From Caldicellulosiruptor naganoensis (GTDB taxonomy: Bacteria; Bacillota; Thermoanaerobacteria; Caldicellulosiruptorales; Caldicellulosiruptoraceae): 64,000 bases of DNA. Location: positions 1,457,001 through 1,521,000 of the forward strand of contig NZ_CP113864.1 of the NCBI RefSeq assembly GCF_026914285.1. Direction: 5' to 3'. A program made the position numbers and the translations under genes. The notes beneath the pieces were generated by a model. It did no database searches. It was not told where the DNA came from and saw only the letters and a list, made by a program, of their open reading frames with translations. Positions 36,186 to 45,387 of this stretch are shown one piece after another (position 1 is the stretch's first letter; each line of letters opens with the position of its first letter).

Positions 36186-36189
36186 AAAA
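36168..36189. repeat. Left copy of a 22-bp direct repeat flanking the IS1634-type element
   Basis: The 22 bases covering the last codons and stop of dacF (starting AACAAAAAACTAAAAT, ending in six A) recur exactly at 38189-38210, beyond the right inverted repeat of the IS. It is 15 bases away from the left inverted repeat. This probably reflects the long target duplications known for IS1634-type elements. Confidence 0.8.
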
Positions 36190-36346
36190 TGAGGGTCAGG
36201 ACTTTTCTTGACTTTGTCAGTTAGGAGGAGTTTTTGAGCTAACAAAAAATAACAAAGTCTTAATTTATGCGGGTTTTGAGAATAGAAAAATAAAAAATTT
36301 TAAAAATTGTAGTGGCAAATTATAGTCTGAAATATGCTATAAATAC

Positions 36347-36375
36347 TTGACATTTTGAATATTTTGTGGTACAAT
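36347..36375 (+). promoter_or_regulatory. Promoter of the IS1634-type transposase
   Basis: TTGACA (36347-36352), 17-base spacer, TACAAT (36370-36375). The transposase ATG follows 29 bases later, with GAGGAG as RBS. A strong promoter close to the start is consistent with an intact, potentially active element. Confidence 0.75.
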
Positions 36376-36404
36376 TACTCAAAATACCTTTGAGGAGTTA
36401 CCAT

Positions 36405-38108
36405 ATGTTTGTCAAAATAACTAATGCTGGCGGTTACCAGTATGTTAGATTAGTCGAAAACTATCGTGAAAATGGCAAGGTAAAACAAAGAGTGTTATTT
36501 AATTTTGGTAGACTTGATCTTCTCAAAAGTGATCCTGCTTTTAAAAACATTGTAAGAAAACTATCCGACATTGTTGAAAAAACAACTACTGGAAATACAA
36601 AAGCTGTTACTATTGAATCTGAAGAGGATGTATCGGATGCAGTTATAAAAAATTGGGGATACATTGTATTCAGAAAGTTATGGGAAGAACTTGAAATAGA
36701 TAAGTTTTTAAAAGAGAGAGCAACAAAAGGGAGAAAGATAAAATTTGATGTAGACAAAGTAAGTTTTTTAATGACCATACAGAGATTGATAGAACCTATG
36801 AGCAAACTAAGAACTTATCATCAGAGAAATAAATATTTTGGATTTGAAGAGGATATAGATTTAAATCAGTTGTACAGGTGTTTAGATTTTCTTGACAGTA
36901 TAAAAGAAGATTTAGAGACGTATCTGTATCAGAAAAATAGGGATTTATTTAAGATGGTAGTTGATGTAGTTTTTTATGACGTGACGACAATATACTTTGA
37001 GAGTTGTAGAGCCGATGAACTTAAAAATTTTGGTTTTAGCAAAGACAACAAGATAAATGAAGTACAGGTTGTGTTAGGGCTTTTGGTAGACAAAGAAGGC
37101 AGGCCGATAGGTTATGAACTTTTTCCTGGCAATACAATAGATAGCAAAACAATGGTAAAGATACTGAGGAAACTGAAAGAAAAATTTAGTATAGATAAGA
37201 TAGTGATAGTAGCAGACAAAGGGCTCAACAGCAGATTAAATTTAAAGATGATAAAAGAAGCGGGATACGATTATATAGTAGCAAGCAGATTAAAGAATGC
37301 AAGTAAAGAAATTTTAGATGAAGTATTTAAGCAAGAAGGATATAAAAGGCTTGATGGAAAAAGTTGTTTGAATGCTGAAGAAATTTATGGAGATGAATTC
37401 AAATATAAGGTATTGGAAAGAACAAATGTTATCAAGGATGAAGAGTGTAAAGAGTTTAAAATAGAAGAGAGACTGATAATAACCTATTCAAGCAAGAGAG
37501 CTAAGAAAGACAAAGAAGACAGAGAGAGATTGGTATCAAAAGCCAAAGAGCTTTTAGAGAACAAAGGAAGTATAACAGCCTCAGAGAAAAAAGGTGCGAG
37601 GAAATATTTGAAGAAGAAATCAAAGTCAGAAGAATATGTATTGGATGAGGAAGCGATAAAACGAGATGAGAAGTTTGACGGTTACTATGCAATACAAACG
37701 AGCAAAAAGGATATGGATGTAGAAGAAGTTTTAGGAGCATATCACGATTTATGGAAGATAGAACAGTCTTTCAGAGTAATGAAAAGCTGTTTAGAAGTAC
37801 GACCGATATATCACTTTACAGAAAGCAGAATAAAAGGACATTTTGTGATATGTTTTTTGGCATTTTTATTACAGAGGACATTGGAATATATTTTGAGGAA
37901 AAAAGGTAAAGGAATAAGTAGTGAAGGGATAATGAAAGCAATAGATTCAATGAATTTTATTGAAATAGAGATAAAAGGGAAGAGATATTTGATAAAGCAA
38001 AGGACAGAAGGAGGAGCTGGAGATATACTGAATGTGATGAAGATAAAGGGGCCAAAAAATTTCATTACATATGAGGAAGGCTTAGAATTTATTGGTATAA
38101 GGAAATGA
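36405..38108 (+). CDS. IS1634-family DDE transposase
   Basis: 567 residues from the ATG at 36405 (GAGGAG 7 bases before); an earlier in-frame start at 36366 lacks an RBS. Catalytic acidic residues likely lie in VVFYDVTTIYFES, IVIVADKGLNSRLNL and, near the C terminus, HDLWKIEQSFRVMKSCLEV. The last is the Y/W-x2-IE-x2-FR-x2-K pattern of the IS4-superfamily IS1634/IS1549 group. No frameshift or stop interrupts it, so it may be functional. Confidence 0.9.
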   Translation: MFVKITNAGGYQYVRLVENYRENGKVKQRVLFNFGRLDLLKSDPAFKNIVRKLSDIVEKTTTGNTKAVTIESEEDVSDAVIKNWGYIVFRKLWEELEIDKFLKERATKGRKIKFDVDKVSFLMTIQRLIEPMSKLRTYHQRNKYFGFEEDIDLNQLYRCLDFLDSIKEDLETYLYQKNRDLFKMVVDVVFYDVTTIYFESCRADELKNFGFSKDNKINEVQVVLGLLVDKEGRPIGYELFPGNTIDSKTMVKILRKLKEKFSIDKIVIVADKGLNSRLNLKMIKEAGYDYIVASRLKNASKEILDEVFKQEGYKRLDGKSCLNAEEIYGDEFKYKVLERTNVIKDEECKEFKIEERLIITYSSKRAKKDKEDRERLVSKAKELLENKGSITASEKKGARKYLKKKSKSEEYVLDEEAIKRDEKFDGYYAIQTSKKDMDVEEVLGAYHDLWKIEQSFRVMKSCLEVRPIYHFTESRIKGHFVICFLAFLLQRTLEYILRKKGKGISSEGIMKAIDSMNFIEIEIKGKRYLIKQRTEGGAGDILNVMKIKGPKNFITYEEGLEFIGIRK

Positions 38109-38188
38109 TGTAGTGACAAAATTGAGGTCCATATTTTGTCAATCCCAGTCCTCCCAAGCTTTTTGAGTTTCAAACTGACAAAGTCAAG

Positions 38189-38210
38189 AACAAAAAACTA
38201 AAATAAAAAA
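38189..38210. repeat. Right copy of the 22-bp direct repeat
   Basis: Identical to 36168-36189. It begins within the last two bases of the IS1634-type right inverted repeat and ends exactly where the IS1182-type element begins (38211). The remainder of the expected duplication is not seen on the other side of that element. Confidence 0.8.
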
Positions 38211-39901
38211 GAGGCTGTCCAAAAACAATAATTTTTAATAACCAAAATCAAGCATTTGATGGTATTTAATGTTAATATTGAACTATGCAGTAAAAAGCAA
38301 GAGGGTTGGCTGGCAATTTTGCCCCAACCCCCTATTATTATCTTTGCCAATCTTTCTATGTTATAGGCAATACAAACCAAACTCTACTTTAGCTTCACAC
38401 CCTTCATACCCCTGAGCAGGAATCTCCTAAACCCTTTATTGTTCTTTATTATCCCAAATACTGTCTCAACTTCTATCTTCCTTTTTTCGTAAATCTCTTC
38501 GCCTTCTCTACTTAACAGCCTTTGCCTCACCTCTTCCTTCAATTTCTCTAACCTCGGTCTTATACTAAATCTCTTCTTCCATCTCTTACCTTTATAACAT
38601 TTTTCTCTGTGTTCACAACCATTACAAATATCTTCACATTGATATACCTTCTCATAACTTACAAATCCTCTCTCATTTGCACTTATCTTCGGATATAAGT
38701 ATTTCACCTTCTTACCAGCAGGACAAATATATGCATCTTCTTCAGCTATGTACTCCCAGTTCCTTACATTGAAAATATCCTTCTTAAATCTTCTTGTCTG
38801 TTCCAAGTCAAATGTGTTATACTTAATGTAGCTATTTATGCCACATTCTTTCAGATGAAGGTAGTTTTCTTCAGACCCATAGCCACTGTCTGCTACAATG
38901 TTCTTTGGCATGAAACCTGTTATCTTCGTCACAAGCTCAAGGTGTTCCTTTAGACAGACAGTGTCTGTGGGACTTTGGTGGATGCTAAAACCTATGACAA
39001 ATCGGTTCTGTGTGCCGATTTGTACATTATACCCGGGTTTTAGCATCCCATTTTTCATATGGTCATCCTTCATCCTCATAAATGTGGCATCATTGTCTGT
39101 TTTTGAAAAACTATTCCTGCCATTTAAGATCTGCTCATAAGACTCATATTTCTTGAGTCTTAATACGCAGTTGTTTTGGAGAGTTTTTACAAGCTTTTTC
39201 ACTCTCCTTTCTTTCCTTTTGCTCCCAAAGTTAGCTTCTGCTATCTTTTGGGAGAGTTCTTCAACTTTTTGTTCAAGCTCTTGGCTATCATAATCAGCTT
39301 CTAAATTGACATCCAACTCGCCAAGAATTCTGTCTTCTTCCTCATTTATCCTCTCTATTTCATTAAGAATTTCTCTTACTTTTTCTCTTAATTTCTTTTT
39401 GTATGTTCTTGTACTTCTTGCCCATACAAATGTATACTTGTTCGCATTTGCTTCAATCTTTGTCCCGTCAAGGTAGTAATACTCAAAGTTTACATACCCC
39501 AGTTTTACAAGAAGTTCAATAACTTGTGCGAAAATCTCTTCAATGCAATCACCTATTATCTCTTTTCTGAATCTATTGATAGTTCTGAAATCAGGGGTTT
39601 GAAGTTTTGAAAGCCACATAAAGGTTATATTCTCTTGAAGTGCTTTTGCTATCTTTCTTGAAGAGTATATCCCCTGTATGTAAGCATAGATAAGTACTTT
39701 CAAAAGCATCAAAGGATGGTAGCTGGAAGTCCCACCACCTTTGTATTTCTCTACTATGGTTGAGATATCTATTTTATCAATGATTTTATCGATTGCTCTT
39801 ACTAGATGAGTTTGAGGGATAAAGGCTTCAGGGTCGATTGGCATTATTAATTGGTTGGGGTTATATTCTTTGAAGACTATTTTATCATGTTTGCGTGGCA
39901 T
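38198..39901 (-). pseudogene. IS1182-family transposase with an in-frame amber codon near the C terminus
   Basis: The main frame (39901 to 38384, 505 residues) holds the IS1182 pattern: N-terminal DUF772-like region LIMPIDPEAFIPQTHLVRAI and TPDFRTINRFRKEII, catalytic YYLDGTKIEANANKYTF, NIVADSGYGSEENYLHL and KRKIEVETVFGIIKNNKGFR. It stops at a TAG (38384-38386). The same frame then continues with SLVCIAYNIERLAKI, the expected conserved C-terminal helix, where relatives have EWxLxCIAxN. So a single Trp (TGG) to TAG change is the likely event. The continued frame runs past the element's left end. Product is probably truncated by about 60 residues and may be inactive. Confidence 0.8.
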
Positions 39902-40009
39902 ATTAATCCTCCTTATGTAATCATTTCTGAGATATTATATCATAATTATCTCACAATGTAAATACAGTAAAAATAAAGAGGCTGTCACCTCATCTTTTTA
40001 GACAGCCTC
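38211..40009 (-). mobile_element. IS1182-type insertion sequence (about 1799 bp)
   Basis: Ends read GAGGCTGTCCAAAAA at 38211 and, on the complement from 40009, GAGGCTGTCTAAAAA: a 15-bp inverted repeat with one mismatch. The single transposase gene inside belongs to IS1182. Its left end touches the right direct repeat of the IS1634-type element, so the two IS are head to tail with no unique DNA between. Its right end forms a hairpin 8 bases from the leuS stop. No target duplication could be recognised. Confidence 0.8.
39978..40009 (-). terminator. Hairpin at the IS1182 right end, probable leuS terminator
   Basis: GAGGCTGTC at 39978-39986 and its complement GACAGCCTC at 40001-40009 form a 9-bp stem with a 14-base loop. 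Downstream on the minus strand is TTTATTTTTA. It lies 8 bases past leuS and uses the IS terminal repeat as one arm, so transcription from leuS may end inside the IS. Confidence 0.6.
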
Positions 40010-40017
40010 ATTTTTTA

Positions 40018-42471
40018 TCATCTTACTACTATATTAACAAGCCTATTTTTGACATATATAAATTTTACAATCTCTTTCCCCTCTAAAAGAACTTTCACCT
40101 TCTCGTCATTCATAATCTTTTCTTTTAGCTCATCCTCAGAAATATCTGTAGGAATCTCAAATCTTGCTCTTACCTTGCCGTTTATCTGAATAGCTATCTC
40201 AACATTCTTTCTAACAAGTGCACTTTCATCATACTCTGGCCATGAAACATCTTCAATGTCGTCTCCGAACCCCATAATCTCCCACAGTTCACATGCAATA
40301 TGAGGAGTAAACGGATATATCAAAATTAAAAGATTCTTAAGTGTCTGTAAAATCAAATCTCTATTTAAAGTTCCTTTTTCTTTGTAATCGTACAAGAAGT
40401 TTAAAAGCTCCATAATACTACTTATTGCCGTATTGAAACTAAACCTCTCTCCAATATCTTCCGTAACCTTTTTGATGGTGTAATTTAGCCTGTAGTTCAA
40501 CTCATCGTCAAGTTCAGACTTACCTGTCAAGCTATTATCAGAAAGCTTATCTTTTAGCTCAATATATAGTCTCCAAAGCCTATTTAAAAATCTAAAACAC
40601 CCTTCTACACCTTGGTCTGACCACTCCAAATCTCTCTCAGGCGGTGCTGCAAAAAGGATAAAGAGTCTTGCTGTATCAGCCCCATACCTTTCAACTATCT
40701 CCTCAGGACTTACAATGTTGCCAAGAGACTTTGACATTTTAGCTCCATCTTTTAATACCATACCCTGGGTCAAAAGATTTTTAAACGGCTCTTCAAATGG
40801 CACATACCCCAAGTCATAAAGCACTTTGGTGAAGAATCGCGAATACAAAAGATGGAGTATTGCATGTTCAACTCCACCAATATACTGGTCAACAGGAAGC
40901 CAGTAACTTACAAGTGATTTTTCAAAAGGCTTTTCTGAATTTTTAGGATCTGCATACCTAAAATAGTACCAAGATGAACATATAAAGGTGTCCATTGTAT
41001 CAGTTTCTCTTTTTGCAGGTCTTCCACATTTTGGACAGGTTGTGTTTACAAATTCTTCACAGTAAGCAAGTGGTGACTGTCCAGTGGGTTTGAACTCAAC
41101 ATTGTATGGCAAAAGTACAGGAAGCTGGTCTTCTGGCACAGGTACAATTCCACACTCATCGCAATACACAATTGGAATTGGTGCACCCCAGTAGCGTTGA
41201 CGAGAAATTAGCCAATCTCTTAGTTTATAAGTAACACAAGCCCTGCCACAACCCTTTTCCTCAAGATGTTCGGTAATTTTTTTCATAGCATCTCTGTTAT
41301 CCAGGCCATCAAACTTACCCGAATTAATTAAAATTCCTTCTCCTTCATATGCACTCTGAAGATTCTCTATGTCAACCTGCTCTCCTTTTATTACAACCTT
41401 TATTGGCAGGTTATATTTTTTGGCAAACTCAAAGTCTCTCTGGTCATGAGCTGGAACACCCATTACTGCACCTGTTCCATAGTCCACAAGTACATAATTT
41501 GCAATCCAAATAGGCACCTTTTCTCCTGTCAGCGGATGAATAGCATAACCACCTGTGAACCGACCCTCTTTCTCTGTTTCTGTTGAAGTCCTTTCAATTT
41601 CGTTCAAATACTGCATCTTTTCAATAAACTCAAGACATTGCTTTTCTTGTGGTTTCCCTGCAATTATCTCTCTCGTAAGTGGATGTTCTGGAGCTAAAAC
41701 CAAGTATGTCACACCAAAAAGTGTATCAGGTCTTGTGGTAAACACTTTAACCTTTTTATTCAACCCTTCTATTTCAAATTCTATCTCTGCACCTTCACTT
41801 CTTCCAATCCAGTTTCTCTGCATAACCTTAACTTTTTCAGGCCAACCTTCAAGTTTTTCTATATCACGAAGGAGTCTCTCTGCATAGTTGGTTATTCTAA
41901 AGAACCACTGCTCTAAATCTTTCTTCCCAACAAGAGATTTACATCTTTCACATCTTCCATTTACAACCTGCTCATTTGCCAAAACTGTTTCACAAGATGG
42001 ACACCAGTTAACATAAGACCTTTTTCTGTATGCAAGACCAGCTTTGTAAAATTGCAAAAACATCCACTGTGTCCATTTATAGTAGTCAGGATGACATGTA
42101 GCAATTTCTCTGTCCCAATCATAGCTAATGCCAAGCTCTTTCAGTTGCCTCTTCATGTTCTCAATGTTTGACCATGTCCAATCAGAAGGATGAATTCCGT
42201 GTTTGATAGCAGCGTTTTCAGCAGGAAGCCCAAAAGCATCCCACCCCATTGGATGAAGCACATTATATCCTTTGAGCCTCATAAAACGGGCAAATACATC
42301 GCCAATTGAATAGTTTCTTACATGTCCCATATGAAGTTTCCCAGAAGGGTAAGGAAACATCTCAAGCACGTAATACTTTGGTTTCGGGCTGTTCTCTGTC
42401 ACTTTATATTTATTTTGTGAGAACCACTTTTGCTGCCATTTCTTCTCAATTTCTCTAAAATTGTATTCCAT
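40018..42471 (-). CDS. leuS: Leucyl-tRNA synthetase
   Basis: 817 residues from the ATG at 42471, which has GGGGGT 7 bases before it; an ORF start at 42489 adds six residues across the RBS. HIGH-type motif [19 protein letters not shown] at about residue 42. A CP1 editing domain follows ([39 protein letters not shown]). Zinc-type cysteines lie in [23 protein letters not shown] occurs in [20 protein letters not shown], followed by the anticodon-binding domain. Last gene of the nadD-yqeK-LCP-rsfS-leuS run. Confidence 0.97.
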   Translation of the reverse strand: MEYNFREIEKKWQQKWFSQNKYKVTENSPKPKYYVLEMFPYPSGKLHMGHVRNYSIGDVFARFMRLKGYNVLHPMGWDAFGLPAENAAIKHGIHPSDWTWSNIENMKRQLKELGISYDWDREIATCHPDYYKWTQWMFLQFYKAGLAYRKRSYVNWCPSCETVLANEQVVNGRCERCKSLVGKKDLEQWFFRITNYAERLLRDIEKLEGWPEKVKVMQRNWIGRSEGAEIEFEIEGLNKKVKVFTTRPDTLFGVTYLVLAPEHPLTREIIAGKPQEKQCLEFIEKMQYLNEIERTSTETEKEGRFTGGYAIHPLTGEKVPIWIANYVLVDYGTGAVMGVPAHDQRDFEFAKKYNLPIKVVIKGEQVDIENLQSAYEGEGILINSGKFDGLDNRDAMKKITEHLEEKGCGRACVTYKLRDWLISRQRYWGAPIPIVYCDECGIVPVPEDQLPVLLPYNVEFKPTGQSPLAYCEEFVNTTCPKCGRPAKRETDTMDTFICSSWYYFRYADPKNSEKPFEKSLVSYWLPVDQYIGGVEHAILHLLYSRFFTKVLYDLGYVPFEEPFKNLLTQGMVLKDGAKMSKSLGNIVSPEEIVERYGADTARLFILFAAPPERDLEWSDQGVEGCFRFLNRLWRLYIELKDKLSDNSLTGKSELDDELNYRLNYTIKKVTEDIGERFSFNTAISSIMELLNFLYDYKEKGTLNRDLILQTLKNLLILIYPFTPHIACELWEIMGFGDDIEDVSWPEYDESALVRKNVEIAIQINGKVRARFEIPTDISEDELKEKIMNDEKVKVLLEGKEIVKFIYVKNRLVNIVVR

Positions 42472-42515
42472 AAAACATACCCCCATCAATTTTATCTTTT
42501 GAGTACTTCAAAAGG

Positions 42516-42842
42516 TTACATTGCTATTTCAACTTTTTGTGCGTCTATCCATAATCTTTCTAAATTATAAAATTCTCTTTCTTTTTCATGAAAGATATGA
42601 AGAATTATATCGCCGTAGTCAACAACAACCCACCTATAACTTTCTCTTCCTTCGATTCTAAGTATCTGAGCAGGCGATTTTTCTTCAATCTCATCAACAA
42701 GCGCCTTCACATGCTGAATATTTGATGCACTGCATATTATAAAGTAATCCGCTATTATTGTGAGTTTTGATATATCCAACACTACAATATCTTGTGCTTT
42801 TTTTTGATTGAGAATTTCCACAATCTGAAGTATCTTTTCCAA
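42516..42842 (-). CDS. rsfS: Ribosomal silencing factor RsfS
   Basis: 108 residues: DIVVLDISKLTIIADYFIIC, SASNIQHVKALVDEIEEK, then RIEGRESYRWVVVDYGDIIL and HIFHEKEREFYNLERLW, the standard RsfS (YbeB/Iojap) pattern. It binds L14 and blocks 50S-30S joining in starvation. It sits in the conserved nadD-yqeK-(LCP)-rsfS order. Confidence 0.95.
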   Translation of the reverse strand: MEKILQIVEILNQKKAQDIVVLDISKLTIIADYFIICSASNIQHVKALVDEIEEKSPAQILRIEGRESYRWVVVDYGDIILHIFHEKEREFYNLERLWIDAQKVEIAM

Positions 42843-42862
42843 TTTAATTATGTCACCCCTTC

Positions 42863-44074
42863 TTACTTTACTTTAATATACACATCAAATTTATCACTGT
42901 AATCAGGTGAATACACAATTTGGTAAGTGGAAAGATCAATATCGTTTTTCAGCAATTCTAAATACTTTCTATTCACCCTCTTTAGCTCAACTTTGTTCTC
43001 TTCAATCTTACTTGCCCTCCCAATTTCCACATTTGAATATCCTTTAGTTTCAAGGTCATTTTTGAGCTGACTTATTCTGTCGTCAATAGAGGTTGATAAG
43101 ATTTTAATCCTAATACTATCTTTTAACACATCGGGTTCATTCAGATCATCTATCAAAGCTTTGCAATTTTCTTCATCGATGATGTAATAAGAAACCTTGT
43201 CAATATACTTGGAATAACCTGGTAAGATTGTCATCATAATATTCTGCATATTGAACTTCCCAACATTTTGGACAAACCATATCATTTCACCTTTTGTAAA
43301 ATTGTGGTCTGTATACTTAGAAACTGTCTGCACTATTACTGGAAGTCTCACTATGTTTTGTGGTTTTAGCATCTTTTCAATGAGAGCATACACAAACTTT
43401 CTTTGCATTTCGATGCGTCCCAAGTCTCCGCCTTTTCCATATTCTTTGCCGTTGGAATTATGTCGCCAGCGCAAAAACTCAACAGCCTTTTCCCCATTAA
43501 GGTGCTGAAGACCAGCAGGAATGTCAATATAAAGCTCTTTGCCAGGTGTTGTGTCCACGTAATAAAGATGAAACGGTACTTCAACATCAACTCCGCCCAC
43601 CAAATCCACTATCTTCTTTACAGCTTCATAATTCACAGCAACATATTTGTCAATCTTTATCCCAAGAACGTTTTCTACTGTTTTTACAGCAAGCTCTGAT
43701 TTTCCATAGGCATAAGCAGCATTTATCTTTGAATACCCTTTTACTCCTTCAATCTTTACCCGTGTATCTCTTGGTATTGAAATTGCAATTATCTGAAAAT
43801 CTTTTTGTATATGAACAAGCATTATAGTATCTGACCTTCCACCCTGTTTTTCATCACTTCCCAACACAAGAATATTCATAGGAAGGTTATTTTCTATATC
43901 AGCAGGCTCAGTATTTGTAACCCTTTCAATTATTTCGCTTAAAAAAGGTGGCGGTGTTTTTGTTTGTTTGATATACAACGCAGTTGCTATGATACCAGCA
44001 AGAATAACAGCTATTGTAATCAAAAAAGAAACCAAAAATATCTTTGCTTGTTTGTGAAGTCGAATCCTCTTCAA
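42863..44074 (-). CDS. LytR-CpsA-Psr family protein (cell-wall glycopolymer ligase)
   Basis: 403 residues. N-terminal membrane helix (IFLVSFLITIAVILAGIIAT), then the LCP domain: NILVLGSDEKQGGRSDTIML, VHIQKDFQIIAISIPRDTRV, KINAAYAYGKSELAVKTVEN, VDLVGGVDVEV and, later, QHLNGEKAVEFLRWRHN, and GKGGDLGRIEMQRKFV. The Arg and Asp residues that bind polyprenyl pyrophosphate are present. LCP proteins transfer wall polymers from lipid carriers to peptidoglycan. A C-terminal LytR_C-like part follows. It overlaps yqeK (44071). A second LCP gene lies at 53866-55197. Confidence 0.92.
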   Translation of the reverse strand: MKRIRLHKQAKIFLVSFLITIAVILAGIIATALYIKQTKTPPPFLSEIIERVTNTEPADIENNLPMNILVLGSDEKQGGRSDTIMLVHIQKDFQIIAISIPRDTRVKIEGVKGYSKINAAYAYGKSELAVKTVENVLGIKIDKYVAVNYEAVKKIVDLVGGVDVEVPFHLYYVDTTPGKELYIDIPAGLQHLNGEKAVEFLRWRHNSNGKEYGKGGDLGRIEMQRKFVYALIEKMLKPQNIVRLPVIVQTVSKYTDHNFTKGEMIWFVQNVGKFNMQNIMMTILPGYSKYIDKVSYYIIDEENCKALIDDLNEPDVLKDSIRIKILSTSIDDRISQLKNDLETKGYSNVEIGRASKIEENKVELKRVNRKYLELLKNDIDLSTYQIVYSPDYSDKFDVYIKVK

Positions 44075-44649
44075 TTGTCTTCCCCGCTTTCTTTAAGAAT
44101 TAATTGATTTCTCGCAAAAATAGTAGAAGGGTGAATAAGACCGCCTTTTTCAATTACATATTTTATAGTATTGTCCATAGCCATAATCACTGCTTTGTCA
44201 AGATCTTCAAAGGACTTTTTCCTGAGGATTTCAACTGATTTGAATTTTCTTGAAGGTTCAATTAAATCAGCAACATAAATAATCTTTTCTAATTTTGTCA
44301 TATTCTCTCTTCCAGTTGTGTGATAAGCAATGGCATTCAATATCTCACTATCGTAAATTTCAAAAAGCTGTTTAGCAAGATAACTTCCTGCTGGACCATG
44401 TAAAAGCTCTGGTTGATTTATCATTATGTTATCTATAACTATACCAGATTTGAAAGCATAATTCAACAACTCTTCTTTCTCAAGGCATTTTGCACAGTCA
44501 TGAACAAGCCCTGCAATCATAGCCTTTTGAACATCTTCTCCAAACTTTTGAGCAAGTAAAACTGCATATTCCATTGTTCCCAATGAATGGACAAACCTTT
44601 GCTCATCTAAAAGCTCTTTTAGTTTTTCTTTGATTGTGTCAATATTCAC
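44071..44649 (-). CDS. yqeK: YqeK-family HD-domain hydrolase
   Basis: 192 residues with the HD-domain pattern RFVHSLGTMEYAVLLAQKFG, AGLVHDCAKCLEKEELLNY, ELLHGPAGSYLAKQLFEI, AIAYHTTGRENMTKLEKIIY and ADLIEPSRKF. YqeK enzymes hydrolyse diadenosine tetraphosphate symmetrically (known for the family). It overlaps nadD upstream by 4 bases and the LCP gene downstream by 4 bases. Confidence 0.93.
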   Translation of the reverse strand: MNIDTIKEKLKELLDEQRFVHSLGTMEYAVLLAQKFGEDVQKAMIAGLVHDCAKCLEKEELLNYAFKSGIVIDNIMINQPELLHGPAGSYLAKQLFEIYDSEILNAIAYHTTGRENMTKLEKIIYVADLIEPSRKFKSVEILRKKSFEDLDKAVIMAMDNTIKYVIEKGGLIHPSTIFARNQLILKESGEDN

Positions 44650-45236
44650 TCTTTATAAAGCCCCTTTCTTATTATATATTCTTCCACCTTTGGATGCACC
44701 ATATATTTTATGCTCTTGTTTTCTTTTACCAGTCTTCTTATCTCTGTTGAAGAAATATCGATAATCGGCATATCTATAAGAACCATTTCTGCGCTATACT
44801 TGTAGGAAAACTCTTCAATTTGTCTTTTTATTAAATTTTTTTTTCTCTCTCTTGGCAGAACAATTATGGGAAATTCTTTTAAGATCTCTTCCGCCTTGTA
44901 CCATTTTGCTATCTCAAAAAGGTTATCACTTCCTATAACAAAATATACCTTCTCATAAAAGAGAGCAAAATATTCCAATGTATTTATAGTAAAACTGGGA
45001 CCTTCATTTTTAATCTCAAAGTCACTTATTTCAAAGTCCGGATTGTCTTCAATGGAAAGTCTTACCATTTCATATCTGTCTTGTGGTAATGCAATGTTAA
45101 AGCTTTTATGGGGTGGTATACCATTTGGTACAAATATAATCTTGTCGACTTCAGAAAAATTTCTAACATATTGTGCCATAATCAAATGCCCTATATGAAT
45201 TGGATTAAATGTTCCGCCAAATATAGCTACCTTCAT
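44646..45236 (-). CDS. nadD: Nicotinate-nucleotide adenylyltransferase
   Basis: 196 residues from the ATG at 45236 (AAGGAG at -8 or so); a longer frame from 45263 adds nine residues without an RBS. Nucleotidyltransferase motif AIFGGTFNPIHIGHLIMAQY at the N terminus, FVIGSDNLFEIAKWYKAEEI in the middle and DISSTEIRRLVKE (ISSTxIR) near the end. It adenylates nicotinate mononucleotide in NAD synthesis. First gene of the nadD-yqeK-LCP-rsfS-leuS transcript, diverging from argG. Confidence 0.95.
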   Translation of the reverse strand: MKVAIFGGTFNPIHIGHLIMAQYVRNFSEVDKIIFVPNGIPPHKSFNIALPQDRYEMVRLSIEDNPDFEISDFEIKNEGPSFTINTLEYFALFYEKVYFVIGSDNLFEIAKWYKAEEILKEFPIIVLPRERKKNLIKRQIEEFSYKYSAEMVLIDMPIIDISSTEIRRLVKENKSIKYMVHPKVEEYIIRKGLYKE

Positions 45237-45324
45237 ACATAAGCTCCTTGAATTCATCACCATATCTAAGATATTATAATAAAATAAATCCTCCTAAATC
45301 TCAAGAAAATTTGAGAAACGACCG

Positions 45325-45353
45325 TTGCATAATTATTCATTTAGGTGTATAAT
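45325..45353 (+). promoter_or_regulatory. argGH promoter overlapping a probable ArgR box
   Basis: TTGCAT (45325-45330), 17 bases, TATAAT (45348-45353). The segment TGCATAATTATTCA (45326-45339) covers the -35 box and spacer and matches the palindromic ARG box TGAATnnnnATTCA with two mismatches in the left arm. An ArgR repressor there would block RNA polymerase in the presence of arginine (inference from family). RBS GTGAGGGGAATT precedes argG. Confidence 0.65.
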
Positions 45354-45387
45354 TTTATAAAAATCTATAAAGTGAGGGGAATTGTAA

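Larger units (their letters stand above)
36205..38190 (+). mobile_element. IS1634-type insertion sequence (about 1986 bp)
   Basis: Perfect 18-bp terminal inverted repeats: TTCTTGACTTTGTCAGTT at 36205-36222 and its complement at 38173-38190. Between them is one transposase gene with its own promoter. Outside lie 22-bp direct repeats copying the end of dacF. The family is assigned from the transposase and this arrangement. Exact termini could shift if the 15 bases left of the repeat belong to the duplication. Confidence 0.85.

Noticed and set aside
13680-38386. Genetic recoding of TAG (for example pyrrolysine) in this genome
   Set aside because: TAG ends the intact argG gene in the argG/argH overlap, and the interrupted genes are a paralogue and a transposase. 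No suppressor tRNA or pylS gene is visible in the window.
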